A stretch of 64,000 nucleotides of DNA from an uncultured Methanomethylovorans sp. GTDB taxonomy: Archaea > Halobacteriota > Methanosarcinia > Methanosarcinales > Methanosarcinaceae. A program made the translations under genes and the position numbers. This document shows, piece after piece, positions 8,113 through 17,122 of this stretch (positions within the stretch are counted from its first letter, which is position 1; each line of letters starts with the position of its first letter). The notes under the pieces were generated by a model, which was not told where the DNA came from, ran no database searches, and saw only the letters and a program-made list of their open reading frames with translations. The stretch spans positions 992,001-1,056,000 of the forward strand of contig NZ_OY782870.1 in the NCBI RefSeq assembly GCF_963678545.1, given 5' to 3'.

Positions 8113-9521
8113 GGGTTGGAATGTCAGATTGTCTACATCAAATGAGAATTAGTGCAAAAAAATGTGCAGATACGATACAGGGGAAGCATGAAGTAAAGGT
8201 CGTATCGCATATAGATGCAGATGGTATCACGTCAGCAGCAATCATCTGTAAGGCTCTTAATCGTGCAGATATTGAAAACTCTGTTAGTTTCGTAAAACAA
8301 TTGGATGAAAATACTATACATAAACTGGCAGATCAGAACCCAGAGCTTGTCATATTCACTGATATGGGAAGTGGAATGCTTGAGCATATCCTTTCTTCCG
8401 GGTTGCAGGCAGTGATATCTGACCACCATCGCCCACGGGGGGATCCGGAGGGCCTAGTAAAGGATCACATTAATCCTCATCTTTTCGGAGCTAATGGTTC
8501 TACCGATGTAAGCGGTTCAGGGACAACATACTTGCTGGCCAATGAGCTCGGTGATAATCGTGATCTTGCAGACTTGGCAATAGTTGGTGCCATAGGGGAT
8601 ATGCAGAACAGACGCAATGGTCATCTTGTTAATATTAATCGAGAGATACTTGAAGAAGGCGTTTCTAACAGGGTGTTATCATTTGAAAAAGATGTCATGC
8701 TCTTTGGGAAACAAACAAGGCCTATTTTTAAACTGCTGCAATATGCATCAGATCCATATATTCCGGGTCTTACCGGAAATGAAGATGCATGTATAGATTT
8801 CCTTCATCGTATCGGGCTTCGTTTTGGCGATGATGATCGTTGGAGAAGATGGATAGACCTGGAACAGGGGGAAAAACAAAGGATAGTTTCTGCTCTTATG
8901 CAACATGGTCTTTCTTCAGGACAAGAGTCCTATAAACTTGAGAGGCTCATAGGAGAAGTTTACATACTGTTGAATGAGCGGGAGGGTACTGAAATGAGGG
9001 ATGCCACCGAGTATTCGACATTGTTGAATGCAACTGGAAGGTATGATTTTGCTGAAGTAGGGATGGCTGTATGCATGGGAGATAGGGAGGATGCTTATCA
9101 GAAAGCAAGTAAATTGCTTATTGAGCATCGATCTAACCTCGTTAATGGTCTTACTTTTGTAAAGGAGAAAGGGGTCACGAAGCTTAATAACTTACAGTAT
9201 TTCGATGCGGGTTCAAACATAAAGGAAACAATAATCGGCATTGTTGCAGGTATGAGTACATCAGTTGCCGCAGACCGAAATTATCCGATTGTAGCTTTTG
9301 CAGATGCTGAAGGCGGAGTGAAAGTTTCTGCCAGAGGTACGCAAGATCTGGTTCGAAAAGGCCTCAACCTTTCAGAAGCATTAGCAGTTGTATCTGCAGA
9401 AGTTGGAGGCGCTGGCGGTGGGCACGATATTGCAGCCGGTGCAACCATCCCTGATAAATCCAAGGATGAATTTATTCGCAAGCTTGATGCAATTATTGGT
9501 CTTCAGGTAGCAAAAAAATGA
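8109..9521 (+). CDS. recJ: RecJ-type DHH/DHHA1 single-strand exonuclease (GAN/RecJ-like)
   Basis: 470 residues. The DHH domain shows HIDADGITSAA (D36, D38), FTDMGSG (D85) and SDHHRPRGD (D105-H107), the manganese ligands of the family. A C-terminal DHHA1 domain has GGAGGGHDIAAG. Archaeal members degrade single-stranded DNA or RNA 5'-3', and some (GAN) bind the replicative GINS complex. I choose the ATG at 8109, overlapping the previous stop, with GGAAGG upstream; starts at 8085 and 8121 are possible. The stop codon lies inside a hairpin shared with the convergent gene. Confidence 0.85.
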   Translation: MRVGMSDCLHQMRISAKKCADTIQGKHEVKVVSHIDADGITSAAIICKALNRADIENSVSFVKQLDENTIHKLADQNPELVIFTDMGSGMLEHILSSGLQAVISDHHRPRGDPEGLVKDHINPHLFGANGSTDVSGSGTTYLLANELGDNRDLADLAIVGAIGDMQNRRNGHLVNINREILEEGVSNRVLSFEKDVMLFGKQTRPIFKLLQYASDPYIPGLTGNEDACIDFLHRIGLRFGDDDRWRRWIDLEQGEKQRIVSALMQHGLSSGQESYKLERLIGEVYILLNEREGTEMRDATEYSTLLNATGRYDFAEVGMAVCMGDREDAYQKASKLLIEHRSNLVNGLTFVKEKGVTKLNNLQYFDAGSNIKETIIGIVAGMSTSVAADRNYPIVAFADAEGGVKVSARGTQDLVRKGLNLSEALAVVSAEVGGAGGGHDIAAGATIPDKSKDEFIRKLDAIIGLQVAKK

Positions 9522-9539
9522 GTATTCATGCATACTCAT
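9518..9539 (-). terminator. Shared hairpin spanning both stop codons of recJ and the NrpR-like gene
   Basis: ATGAGTAT (9518-9525) and ATACTCAT (9532-9539) form a perfect 8-bp stem. The plus-strand TGA is at 9519-9521 and the minus-strand TGA at 9526-9528. On the minus strand the stem is followed by seven T, so it best terminates the NrpR-like gene. Only 4 bp separate the two coding regions. Confidence 0.65.
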
Positions 9540-10281
9540 TGATGTGGCGTAATTCCTTTATATCAACAACTGTGGACATAGCATTTGTTGTGATGCCTAT
9601 GCCATGTTCCTGAACGATAGCCATGGGATTGGTGCCTCCTATTACAACTATTCCCAGGTGGTCCCTCTCAACAGGCACATCTAAAATACGCGTATTCGGT
9701 TCTCCCACTTCTAGGATACCTGTAATACCAGCATCCATCATGTCAGAGAGGATACGGTCAATATCGTCCCTTGCAGCCATGGGGGCTTCCCTCAGGTTAG
9801 CCAATATTTTTCCGGAGCCTGTTTTGAGCATTTCCGTAACTGATGTTATCTCCTGGGACATGAGCACTTCTAGGGGGTCGATCGTAGTACTGTGATATGT
9901 AAGTACATTCGTGAACCTCAGAGGAGTTCCATTCTTTATCTCTACCAATCCCCCAAATCGTGGATTTACGAGCACGCCTTTCTTGAGCAAGATGCCATCT
10001 ATGGTGATGCTGCACATTGTAGCAAAACCAACTTTATCTGGCTCGATTGTCATTCCTCCAATGCTCTCTCCTTCATGGAGTACTCTTAGATATGGACTTA
10101 CCGACAGGCCGCTGTTGATAGCCATTTCAAATATGCCCATCACATCATGCAAATCTTTCTTATCTATTATAGATAAATTAACTATTACCGTGCCTTCCCG
10201 TGTAACCGGATCAAAAGTTGTTCTAAACATCAGATCTTCTATCTTTGCTGATGTAAACTGGATACAGTAGTATTTCTGCAA
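9526..10281 (-). CDS. nrpRII: NrpR regulatory-domain protein without HTH (NrpRII-like)
   Basis: 251 residues forming a single NrpR regulatory domain (DUF128), with typical blocks [30 protein letters not shown] and [17 protein letters not shown]. NrpR represses nitrogen-assimilation genes and releases DNA on binding 2-oxoglutarate. In Methanosarcina the function is split between NrpRI (HTH plus domain) and NrpRII (no HTH). The absence of any helix-turn-helix here fits NrpRII. TTG start at 10281 after GAGGT; a TATA-like TTTTATATC lies about 50 bp upstream. A different DUF128 paralogue is the main alternative. Confidence 0.65.
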   Translation of the reverse strand: MQKYYCIQFTSAKIEDLMFRTTFDPVTREGTVIVNLSIIDKKDLHDVMGIFEMAINSGLSVSPYLRVLHEGESIGGMTIEPDKVGFATMCSITIDGILLKKGVLVNPRFGGLVEIKNGTPLRFTNVLTYHSTTIDPLEVLMSQEITSVTEMLKTGSGKILANLREAPMAARDDIDRILSDMMDAGITGILEVGEPNTRILDVPVERDHLGIVVIGGTNPMAIVQEHGIGITTNAMSTVVDIKELRHINEYA

Positions 10282-10354
10282 CCTACAGACCTCGGAAAGG
10301 TTATTTGCCCTTCTTATATTATAGGCTATCGATGCGGATATAAAATTTCATTTC

Positions 10355-11086
10355 TCACTTTACAAGTAATTTTGAGTACATTGTGTCGTACAAATGTGGA
10401 TTTTTCAGGAAATCCAGTTTATTGAGATCATTTATGAGATTGTACATATCCTCACCTTTAGCAAGTCCCAGAATTGAAGCATCAGTAGGTTTAAGATAGC
10501 GGATTGCTGGTATCTTAGTATATTTAGAGTTAGGTACATATCCATTCTTGAGAAGATAATATGCAGCTCCTGCATGTTCTTTGATTGGCTGGTACATAGA
10601 TGAAAAATCATTGCATACCCAGTTTGCCATCTTAAGGGTCTTGTTGGAAGAGTTTATAGTAACGTGGCCATATCCCGGTGGAACTACTACGATGTCTTCT
10701 ACTATTGCTTTAATGCATACTACATCCTCTATAGTTTCTCCATTCATTTTCTGGAAGAGATAATCAGCTTCACCTTCCAGTACCTGATATAGTTCAGAAT
10801 AGGATGTAGAGGCTCCCGGTACATTTGGATGGTAATGACCAGCTGTCTTTACATATTCTTTTCCAAGCATTTGAGGGGGAATAATTGTGATATCGTATCT
10901 GAGATGCTGGGACTTTATAGCTTCATGTTCTTTTTCATTCCTGTACATATCTCTATACATGTAATAGAGTTCTGTATTCTTTGCTGTCTGAAACCATTCT
11001 GTATCGTACAGGACTCCATTCATGTCATACAGCATCCTTATATCCGGTGATACTACATGTCCAAAGAAATTCAGTTCATTCCCCAT
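10355..11086 (-). CDS. pgi: Cupin-type glucose-6-phosphate isomerase
   Basis: 243 residues. Interconverts glucose 6-phosphate and fructose 6-phosphate; cupin enzymes of this type replace the classical isomerase in Thermococcales and methanogens. Metal ligands are visible as H84 and H86 (GHYHP), E98 (SELYQVLEG) and H141 (PPGYGHVTIN). I start at the ATG at 11086, 8 nt after GAGGG, not the TTG at 11101. It complements the ADP-dependent kinases at 34-37 kb in a modified glycolysis used mainly for glycogen or gluconeogenesis. It is transcribed away from uvrC's 3' end and has its own upstream spacer. Confidence 0.85.
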   Translation of the reverse strand: MGNELNFFGHVVSPDIRMLYDMNGVLYDTEWFQTAKNTELYYMYRDMYRNEKEHEAIKSQHLRYDITIIPPQMLGKEYVKTAGHYHPNVPGASTSYSELYQVLEGEADYLFQKMNGETIEDVVCIKAIVEDIVVVPPGYGHVTINSSNKTLKMANWVCNDFSSMYQPIKEHAGAAYYLLKNGYVPNSKYTKIPAIRYLKPTDASILGLAKGEDMYNLINDLNKLDFLKNPHLYDTMYSKLLVK

Positions 11087-11191
11087 TTTTATATCCCTCA
11101 ATATCTCTATTTCCTCAGTGGTTGATATTTAATATCTTAATATACTAACAATAGCAATATTATCAGTTACTATATATCTAATTTTTCAAAC

Positions 11192-13015
11192 TCACATTTT
11201 GTCGCCCTGGTCCCAAGGGCCATGTTCCTGAAACTTTTCCAGTATGCGTAGCGCAAGTTTTTCATTAATTCCTTCTATCTGGCATAGGTCTTTCATTGTG
11301 GCCTGTCCTATTTTCTCCACAGAACCAAAGTGGCTTATTAGAACTTTCTTCTTTGCTTCTCCTATGCCGCTTATACCATCAAGTATGGAATGTGTAAGCC
11401 TTGCTGATCTTCGGCGCCTGTGTGAGGAGACTGCGAACCTATGTGCCTCATCTCGTACATGCATGAGTAGTTTCAATGCAGGAGAGCTGTGAGGGAGTAC
11501 TATTACTTCGCCAGGTCCTTTTTTGGTAGTAATTATATGTTCAAACCTTTTGGCAAGACCAATCATAGGAATGTCTAGGCCAAGTTCGTTCAGCGAAGCC
11601 TTTGCTGAAGATAGCTGGCCTGGTCCCCCGTCTATCAGAATAAGGTCTGGGAATGGTATCTTTTCATCCCTGAGGCGAGAATAGCGGCGTTTCACTACTT
11701 CTCCAATCATTGCAAAATCATCAATTCCTTTCACAGTTCTTATGTTATGCTGCCTATATTTGCTATTTGATGGTTTGCCATTCTCGAATACCACCACCGA
11801 ACCGACAGCATCTGTTCCTGAGATATTTGATATATCAAATCCTTCGATGTATAAAGGAACTGAAGGCAGTGAAAGTAATGATTGAAGGTCTTTGAGTGAT
11901 TCCAGTGACTCGCTGGCCACAGCAGCCTTTAACTGGTTTGCCCGCATGGTCATTTCCGCATTCTTCAAAGCCATATCGAGCATTTTCTTTTTGTCTCCTC
12001 TCAGTGGTACATTTATGTGAACTTCTCTGCCAGATCTTTGTTTCAGCCATGAGGTGATAAGATCATGGTCCGGGATTTCATATTGTATCAATATCTCCGT
12101 AGGAATGGGTGAATCCAGATAGTATTGCTTTATAAATTGAGAGACCACGTCTGCAAGTGCAGTACCTTCCGCAGAGCTCATAGCAAGGTCAGCTCTTCCT
12201 ACCATGTTGCCATGCCTTACATAGAATATCTGGATGTAAACTGTGTCGCCTTCCTGAACAGCTGCTATTACATCTCTGTCATCCGTTCCTGAGGTAGCTA
12301 TCTGTTGCTGTGAGAGCACTTTGACAGCTTCGAGCTGGTCTCTGACCTGGGCAGCAGCTTCGAATTCCAGTCTTAATGCAAGGGCATGCATTCTTTCTTC
12401 CAGTTTTTTCACTAATCCTGCTGTCTCTCCTTTGAGGAACTTTATAGCTTCCTGGACGTTTTCCATATATTCCTTTTCGCTGATCTTTCCAGCACATGGT
12501 GCATAACATCTTTTGATGTGGTAATCCAGGCAGGGGCGTGCCTTCTTTTCATTAAGAGGTTGTCTACACCTGCGTATCCTGAAAACCTGGGAGATGATAT
12601 CCAGTGTTTTCCTGATAGCTCCTGCATTGGTGTACGGTCCGAAATATATGGCACCATCCATGATTCTCTTACGGGTCAGGAATATTCTTGGATATTTTGT
12701 GTTCACTGTGACTTTAACGTAGGGATATCTCTTATCATCCTTTAGGCGCACATTATACCGTGGCCTATATTTTTTGATGAGGTTAGCTTCAAGAACAAGA
12801 GCATCTACTTCCGTATCTGTGACTATATATTCCAGATCCTCTATGTGTCTGACAAGTGTTTTCGTTTTTGGCGTGAGGTTCTTTGAGGACTGGAAGTATT
12901 GACGGACCCTCTTTCTAAGGGAAAGCGCCTTACCCACATAGATTACTTCTTCTGAGCTGTCCTTCATGAGGTACACACCCGGAAGATCTGGAAGTGAAGA
13001 TCGGTCAACTGCCAT
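11192..13015 (-). CDS. uvrC: UvrC excinuclease subunit
   Basis: 607 residues, full length. Domains in order: GIY-YIG nuclease (PGVYLMKDSSEEVIYVGKA) for the 3' incision, a Cys-rich region (CLDYHIKRCYAPC), a UVR/UvrB-binding coiled coil (about 195-235), an RNase H-like domain (FDISNISGTDAVGS, DLILIDGGPGQL) for the 5' incision, and C-terminal helix-hairpin-helix motifs. UvrABC is bacterial in origin and scattered among archaea, so an old transfer is likely. The ATG at 13015 with GGAG upstream is preferred to the TTG at 13030. uvrA and uvrB are not in the window. Confidence 0.96.
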   Translation of the reverse strand: MAVDRSSLPDLPGVYLMKDSSEEVIYVGKALSLRKRVRQYFQSSKNLTPKTKTLVRHIEDLEYIVTDTEVDALVLEANLIKKYRPRYNVRLKDDKRYPYVKVTVNTKYPRIFLTRKRIMDGAIYFGPYTNAGAIRKTLDIISQVFRIRRCRQPLNEKKARPCLDYHIKRCYAPCAGKISEKEYMENVQEAIKFLKGETAGLVKKLEERMHALALRLEFEAAAQVRDQLEAVKVLSQQQIATSGTDDRDVIAAVQEGDTVYIQIFYVRHGNMVGRADLAMSSAEGTALADVVSQFIKQYYLDSPIPTEILIQYEIPDHDLITSWLKQRSGREVHINVPLRGDKKKMLDMALKNAEMTMRANQLKAAVASESLESLKDLQSLLSLPSVPLYIEGFDISNISGTDAVGSVVVFENGKPSNSKYRQHNIRTVKGIDDFAMIGEVVKRRYSRLRDEKIPFPDLILIDGGPGQLSSAKASLNELGLDIPMIGLAKRFEHIITTKKGPGEVIVLPHSSPALKLLMHVRDEAHRFAVSSHRRRRSARLTHSILDGISGIGEAKKKVLISHFGSVEKIGQATMKDLCQIEGINEKLALRILEKFQEHGPWDQGDKM

Positions 13016-13083
13016 GAGATAGTTCTCCAACTATCATTATGTGCAAGAGGGAACTATAAATGTGCTATCCTTAAAAAATAGGT

Positions 13084-13842
13084 TTATATTTGGCATTGTG
13101 AATATTTATTTTCCACCAGTCTATCGTAGACCATATCTATGATGGTTTTCAGATTCACTATATCCTCGCGGTTGTATTCCAGCAAAAGGTCAAGGGATCT
13201 TTTGTTTCCACGTTCGTACTCTCTCCAGAGGCGCACTGCATCAAAACCTGACAGGCCAGTCGTATCCTCACTTCTAGAGATTCCTACCATTTTTTCTACT
13301 TTCTTAAGCCCACCTGCAAGACCAATGCGGCGCAGAGGGTACATCAGATCGATATGCAATTGATCAAATTCTATATCGGGAAATTCTCTTTTTATAAAAG
13401 GTATGTCAAAGCGGGCACCATTAAAAGTAATGAGCGTTGTGTATTTTGGTAACTCCTCGACTATCTCCTCAAGGTCGATACCTTTGACATATGTCCGTGC
13501 TTCCTTTCCATCATAGATGCCTACTACTGTAATGCTGTCATGACCCGGAGCAAGTCCAGTGGTTTCAATATCTACACATGCCACTTTGTCTGAGAAATGG
13601 CGATATGCTCTCCAATGTTCTGAAGAAGGCAGAGAACGGGAGAAAAATTCATGATCTTTGGCTTCAAGTCTGTCAATGGAATCCACTATTCCTGCGCATA
13701 TGAGGCTTTTCTTTTTGTCAGGAATGGATATACTATCTCTTTCTCTCAGGAAATCTTTCCACGTTCGTACGCCGCTTGTCCAAATTCTTTTTTCTATTGT
13801 GGCGCCTATCATGGGGATGTGGATATAAGTGCTTTCTAGCAT
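13084..13842 (-). CDS. DEDD-type 3'-5' exonuclease (YprB/RNase H-like)
   Basis: 252 residues. The N-terminal ~80 residues are helical. The exonuclease domain has D91/E93 (DIETTG), D146 (TFNGARFDIPF) and Y223/D227 (YNREDIVNL), the three DEDDy motifs. Members of this group trim single-stranded nucleic acid and are often linked to repair; the next gene downstream is uvrC, 68 bp away on the same strand. ATG at 13842, 8-9 nt after AGAGG. Substrate (DNA or RNA) cannot be told from sequence. Confidence 0.8.
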   Translation of the reverse strand: MLESTYIHIPMIGATIEKRIWTSGVRTWKDFLRERDSISIPDKKKSLICAGIVDSIDRLEAKDHEFFSRSLPSSEHWRAYRHFSDKVACVDIETTGLAPGHDSITVVGIYDGKEARTYVKGIDLEEIVEELPKYTTLITFNGARFDIPFIKREFPDIEFDQLHIDLMYPLRRIGLAGGLKKVEKMVGISRSEDTTGLSGFDAVRLWREYERGNKRSLDLLLEYNREDIVNLKTIIDMVYDRLVENKYSQCQI

Positions 13843-14021
13843 TCAACCAGCCTCTTTCCCTTAGAGTATAGGTTATTGATTAATAACCATAGCGTTATGT
13901 CTCGATAGTCTTATTGATAAAGGAGCTAGACCTTATGAATGAGTCATAACTAATATAATATAGGACAGACTTTTATATTAGTGTAAATGTGTCAAAAAAT
14001 ACCTTATACAGAGGAATGGAC

Positions 14022-14954
14022 ATGAAAAAAATTTCAGTGATAGGTGCAGGTAATGTGGGTGCTTCCACTGTACAGAGACTTGCAGAGAGCAAATTTGCTG
14101 ACATTGTTATGCTGGATGTAGTGCAAGGGCTTCCCCAAGGAAAAGCATTAGATCTTATGCAGGCTGCACCTTTGCTAGGTTACGATGTGAATATAAAGGG
14201 AACCAATGATTATAGGGATATAGAGGGTTCCGATATCGTTGTTATAACGGCAGGTATAGCACGTAAGCCTGGTATGACAAGGGATGATCTACTAACCATC
14301 AATGCAAAGATCACAAAAGAAGTATGCAATAATATCAAGCAGTATGCTCCAAAGAGCATAGTGATCACAGTGACTAATCCACTGGACATCATCACTTATG
14401 CTGTAACCAAGTATACTGGATTTGGAAAAAATAGGGTATTTGGTATGAGTGGTCTTTTGGACTCAGCAAGATTCGCCTCGTTTGTGGCTCAAGAAGTAGG
14501 CTGTTCTGTAAAGGATGTAGATGCCATGGTCCTTGGCGGACATGGTGATAGCATGGTTCCTTTACCGCAGTACACAACAGTATCTGGAGTTCCTATTTCT
14601 CAATTCTTGCCACCGGAAACTATCGACAAACTTGTCACAAGGACCATTAACGCAGGTGCTGAGATAGTCAGTCTTCTTAAGGAAGGAAGTGCATTCTATG
14701 CTCCTTCAGCTTCAATTGTAGCGATGGTAGATGCAATTGTAAATGATTCTGGAAGAGTACTTCCAGCCTCTGTTTATCTAGAGGGTGAATATGGTTTCAG
14801 TGACCTGTGTCTGGGAGTACCTGCAAAGATTGGAAAAAATGGCATTGAGAAAGTAATTGAGATAAGTCTTACACAAGAACAGATATTAGCACTTTCAAGT
14901 TCTGGACAGGCCGTAAGATCTGGTATTGAAAAGCTAAATTTCGGAAATGTATGA
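14022..14954 (+). CDS. mdh: NAD(P)-dependent malate dehydrogenase (LDH-like)
   Basis: 310 residues. The nucleotide-binding motif is at the N-terminus (VIGAGNVGAST), the substrate arginine loop is ARKPGMTRDD, and the catalytic histidine is in GGHGDSMVPL. Asp after the second strand (MLDVVQG) suggests NAD preference. It interconverts malate and oxaloacetate in the partial citric-acid pathway of methanogens. I start at the ATG at 14022 (GAGG 7 nt upstream) because it begins directly with MKKISVIGAG; the earlier ATG at 13989 would add 11 unsupported residues. A TATA-like CTTTTATATTAG lies near 13970. Confidence 0.93.
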   Translation: MKKISVIGAGNVGASTVQRLAESKFADIVMLDVVQGLPQGKALDLMQAAPLLGYDVNIKGTNDYRDIEGSDIVVITAGIARKPGMTRDDLLTINAKITKEVCNNIKQYAPKSIVITVTNPLDIITYAVTKYTGFGKNRVFGMSGLLDSARFASFVAQEVGCSVKDVDAMVLGGHGDSMVPLPQYTTVSGVPISQFLPPETIDKLVTRTINAGAEIVSLLKEGSAFYAPSASIVAMVDAIVNDSGRVLPASVYLEGEYGFSDLCLGVPAKIGKNGIEKVIEISLTQEQILALSSSGQAVRSGIEKLNFGNV

Positions 14955-14981
14955 AAAAGCATTTCTACATCTAATGCTTTT
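14955..14981 (+). terminator. Terminator after mdh
   Basis: AAAAGCATT (14955-14963) pairs perfectly with AATGCTTTT (14973-14981), a 9-bp stem with a 9-nt loop immediately after the stop codon. The stem's own T-run forms its 3' arm. Confidence 0.6.
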
Positions 14982-15029
14982 ACATACGAATATTCATATA
15001 TAAGTAATATTAAATAAAGAAGGGATAGC

Positions 15030-15296
15030 ATGCGTACGGATTTGACATCACTTTTCGGGCTTAATGTTTACACAGATGCTGGCACATATGTTGGAAAAGT
15101 GGCTGACCTTGTATTAAATGTTGAGGAAAGGAACGTTAAAGGTATAGCCATAACTGACATAAATAGGGACATATTTGATGTGCCAACACGGGGTGCGATC
15201 ATTCCTTATAGATGGGTAGTGACCACCGGGGATATTGTTATAATAAGGAGCATTGTTAGCAAGTTCAAGGTAAAAAAAGAAAAAGAAGAAGAGTAA
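15030..15296 (+). CDS. PRC-barrel domain protein
   Basis: 88 residues. A single PRC-barrel fold: LTSLFGLNVYTDAGTYVGKV, then VEERNVKGIAI and AIIPYRWVVTTGDIVII. A very basic/acidic C-terminus (KVKKEKEEE) follows. In archaea short PRC-barrel proteins are linked to RNA processing, cell division (CdvA has one) or unknown roles. It ends 6 bp before thg1 and is probably co-transcribed with it, which leans towards an RNA role by association only. ATG start after AAGGGA. Confidence 0.85.
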   Translation: MRTDLTSLFGLNVYTDAGTYVGKVADLVLNVEERNVKGIAITDINRDIFDVPTRGAIIPYRWVVTTGDIVIIRSIVSKFKVKKEKEEE

Positions 15297-15302
15297 AAGC
15301 AC

Positions 15303-16034
15303 ATGAAGAAGCGAGAGATCTACAGTGATCTGCGCTGTGCTCCTCCTTTTATTATCCGTGTAGACGGCAGGACCTTCAGAAACTCACTGTCACGCATGGG
15401 TTTTGAGAAGCCCTTTGATAGTAGGTTTGCAGTTTCTATGGGTAATACTGTAGAAATGCTATTCAAAAAAAGTGGTTTATCACCTGTTTTTGGATATACC
15501 TTCTCAGATGAGATCAATCTATTGTTCAAAGATCTACCATTTGATGGAAGGGTGGAAAAACTAAACTCCATCGTACCCAGTTTTTTGAGCAGTTCTCTTT
15601 CTCTGAGTTTGAACTCACAGGAACCTCTTGCTTTCGACTCACGCATTATTCCTGTTTGCCGGGAGAAGATATCGGAATATTTAGACTGGAGGCAGAAAGA
15701 AGCGTGGAGAAATTGTATCAATTCATATGCTTTCTATACTCTTGTATCACAGGGATCAAGTGAAAAGGAAGCTGCAGCTATCCTAAAAAGAGAAAGGTCC
15801 TCCAATAGGCATGAGCTGCTTTTCAAATTTGGCATTAACATTTCAAAGGTGCCTGCCTGGCAAAGAAAAGGAATACTTGTTCATAAAGAGAAATACTCTA
15901 TTGAAGGGTATAATCCTCTGATGCGACAGAAGACAAGCAGTTTTCGTTCCAGGATTGTTCAGAACTGGGATATACCTCTTTTTACTTCTACTGAGGGGAA
16001 AGCTCTTATTGATTCATTGATTGCGGACAGTTAA
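15303..16034 (+). CDS. thg1: tRNA-His guanylyltransferase family protein (Thg1)
   Basis: 243 residues. Adds G to the 5' end of tRNA-His, or in archaeal-type enzymes performs template-dependent 3'-5' addition. The palm-domain metal sites are visible as D21 (RVDGRTFRN) and D69/E70 (FSDEINLLF). The frame is uninterrupted, unlike Methanosarcina acetivorans Thg1, which reads an in-frame UAG as pyrrolysine. It lies between the PRC-barrel gene and tyrS on the same strand. Confidence 0.9.
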   Translation: MKKREIYSDLRCAPPFIIRVDGRTFRNSLSRMGFEKPFDSRFAVSMGNTVEMLFKKSGLSPVFGYTFSDEINLLFKDLPFDGRVEKLNSIVPSFLSSSLSLSLNSQEPLAFDSRIIPVCREKISEYLDWRQKEAWRNCINSYAFYTLVSQGSSEKEAAAILKRERSSNRHELLFKFGINISKVPAWQRKGILVHKEKYSIEGYNPLMRQKTSSFRSRIVQNWDIPLFTSTEGKALIDSLIADS

Positions 16035-16088
16035 CCATATAAACAGAAAGAGTTTCTATACCAATCAGTATTTACAAATGGTGAACAC

Positions 16089-17048
16089 ATGGACAGACTG
16101 GAGCTTATAAAAAGGAACGTACAGGAAATTGTTACAGAAGAAGAGCTACAAGAACTTCTAAAAAATAAGGATAGCCCTGTTGCGTATGTGGGTTATGAGC
16201 CCAGTGGCAAGATACATTTAGGCCATGTGCTTACGGTCAATAAACTTCTGGATCTGCAGAATGCCGGTTTTCAAATCATTGTTTTGCTTGCAGATGTGCA
16301 TGCATACCTGAATCAAAAAGGGTCTCTGGAAGAAGTGCGCAAAACCGCTGATTATAACAGGGATTGTTTCGTAGCTTTGGGCCTTGATGCACAGAAAACA
16401 AAGTTCGTGTATGGTTCTGATTTCCAGCTAACTCCCGATTACATGCTTAATGTGCTCAAACTAACCACCACTGCATCTCTTAATAGGGCAAGGCGAAGCA
16501 TGGATGAGGTCGGCAGAAAGATGGATGATCCCAAGGTTTCCCAGATGGTCTATCCTATGATGCAGGCAATTGACATTGCTCTTCTTGGCGTGGATGTAGC
16601 TGTTGGAGGCATTGACCAGCGGAAGATACACATGCTTGCCAGGGAAGGTCTGCCAGCTCTGGGTTTCAAATCTCCTCTTTGCATACACACCCCTATACTT
16701 CTGGGCCTGGACGGAAAAAAGATGTCCTCTTCAAGTGGTAATTTCATTTCAGTGGATGATTCGGAAGAAGAGATAAATCAAAAGATGAAAAAAGCTTTCT
16801 GTCCTGCAGGTGAGGTATCTGAGAATCCGATGCTGGAATTATTCAGATACCATATTTGTCCCAGATATGGGGAAATTATATTTGAAAGGCCGGAAAAATA
16901 TGGTGGGAACCTTGTGTGCAGGGGTTATACTGAACTTACTACAGTTTTTTCAGAAGGGACTCTACATCCTATGGACCTGAAAAAAGGTGCTGCTAAGTAC
17001 ATGAATCTGATACTTGAGCCTGTCAGGAAGGTTCTGAGAAATGCTTGA
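16089..17048 (+). CDS. tyrS: Tyrosyl-tRNA synthetase
   Basis: 319 residues, the usual archaeal length. Class I signatures are HLGH in PSGKIHLGHVLTV (HIGH motif) and KMSSS in GKKMSSSSGN (KMSKS motif). The tyrosine pocket YVGYEPSG and the QAIDIALLGVDVAVGGIDQR stretch are typical of TyrRS. Archaeal TyrRS recognises the C1-G72 pair. ATG at 16089, 54 bp after thg1, so two tRNA-related genes sit in tandem. Confidence 0.96.
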   Translation: MDRLELIKRNVQEIVTEEELQELLKNKDSPVAYVGYEPSGKIHLGHVLTVNKLLDLQNAGFQIIVLLADVHAYLNQKGSLEEVRKTADYNRDCFVALGLDAQKTKFVYGSDFQLTPDYMLNVLKLTTTASLNRARRSMDEVGRKMDDPKVSQMVYPMMQAIDIALLGVDVAVGGIDQRKIHMLAREGLPALGFKSPLCIHTPILLGLDGKKMSSSSGNFISVDDSEEEINQKMKKAFCPAGEVSENPMLELFRYHICPRYGEIIFERPEKYGGNLVCRGYTELTTVFSEGTLHPMDLKKGAAKYMNLILEPVRKVLRNA

Positions 17049-17122
17049 GGTTCTGACGTCGTAACATATTTAACCGGTCACATACAACAAATAACTAAAT
17101 ATTCATCCAGGCGGAGGATTGA

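Noticed and set aside
9623..10270. Plus-strand ORFs within the NrpR-like gene
   Set aside because: Antisense shadows; the minus-strand frame has family motifs throughout.
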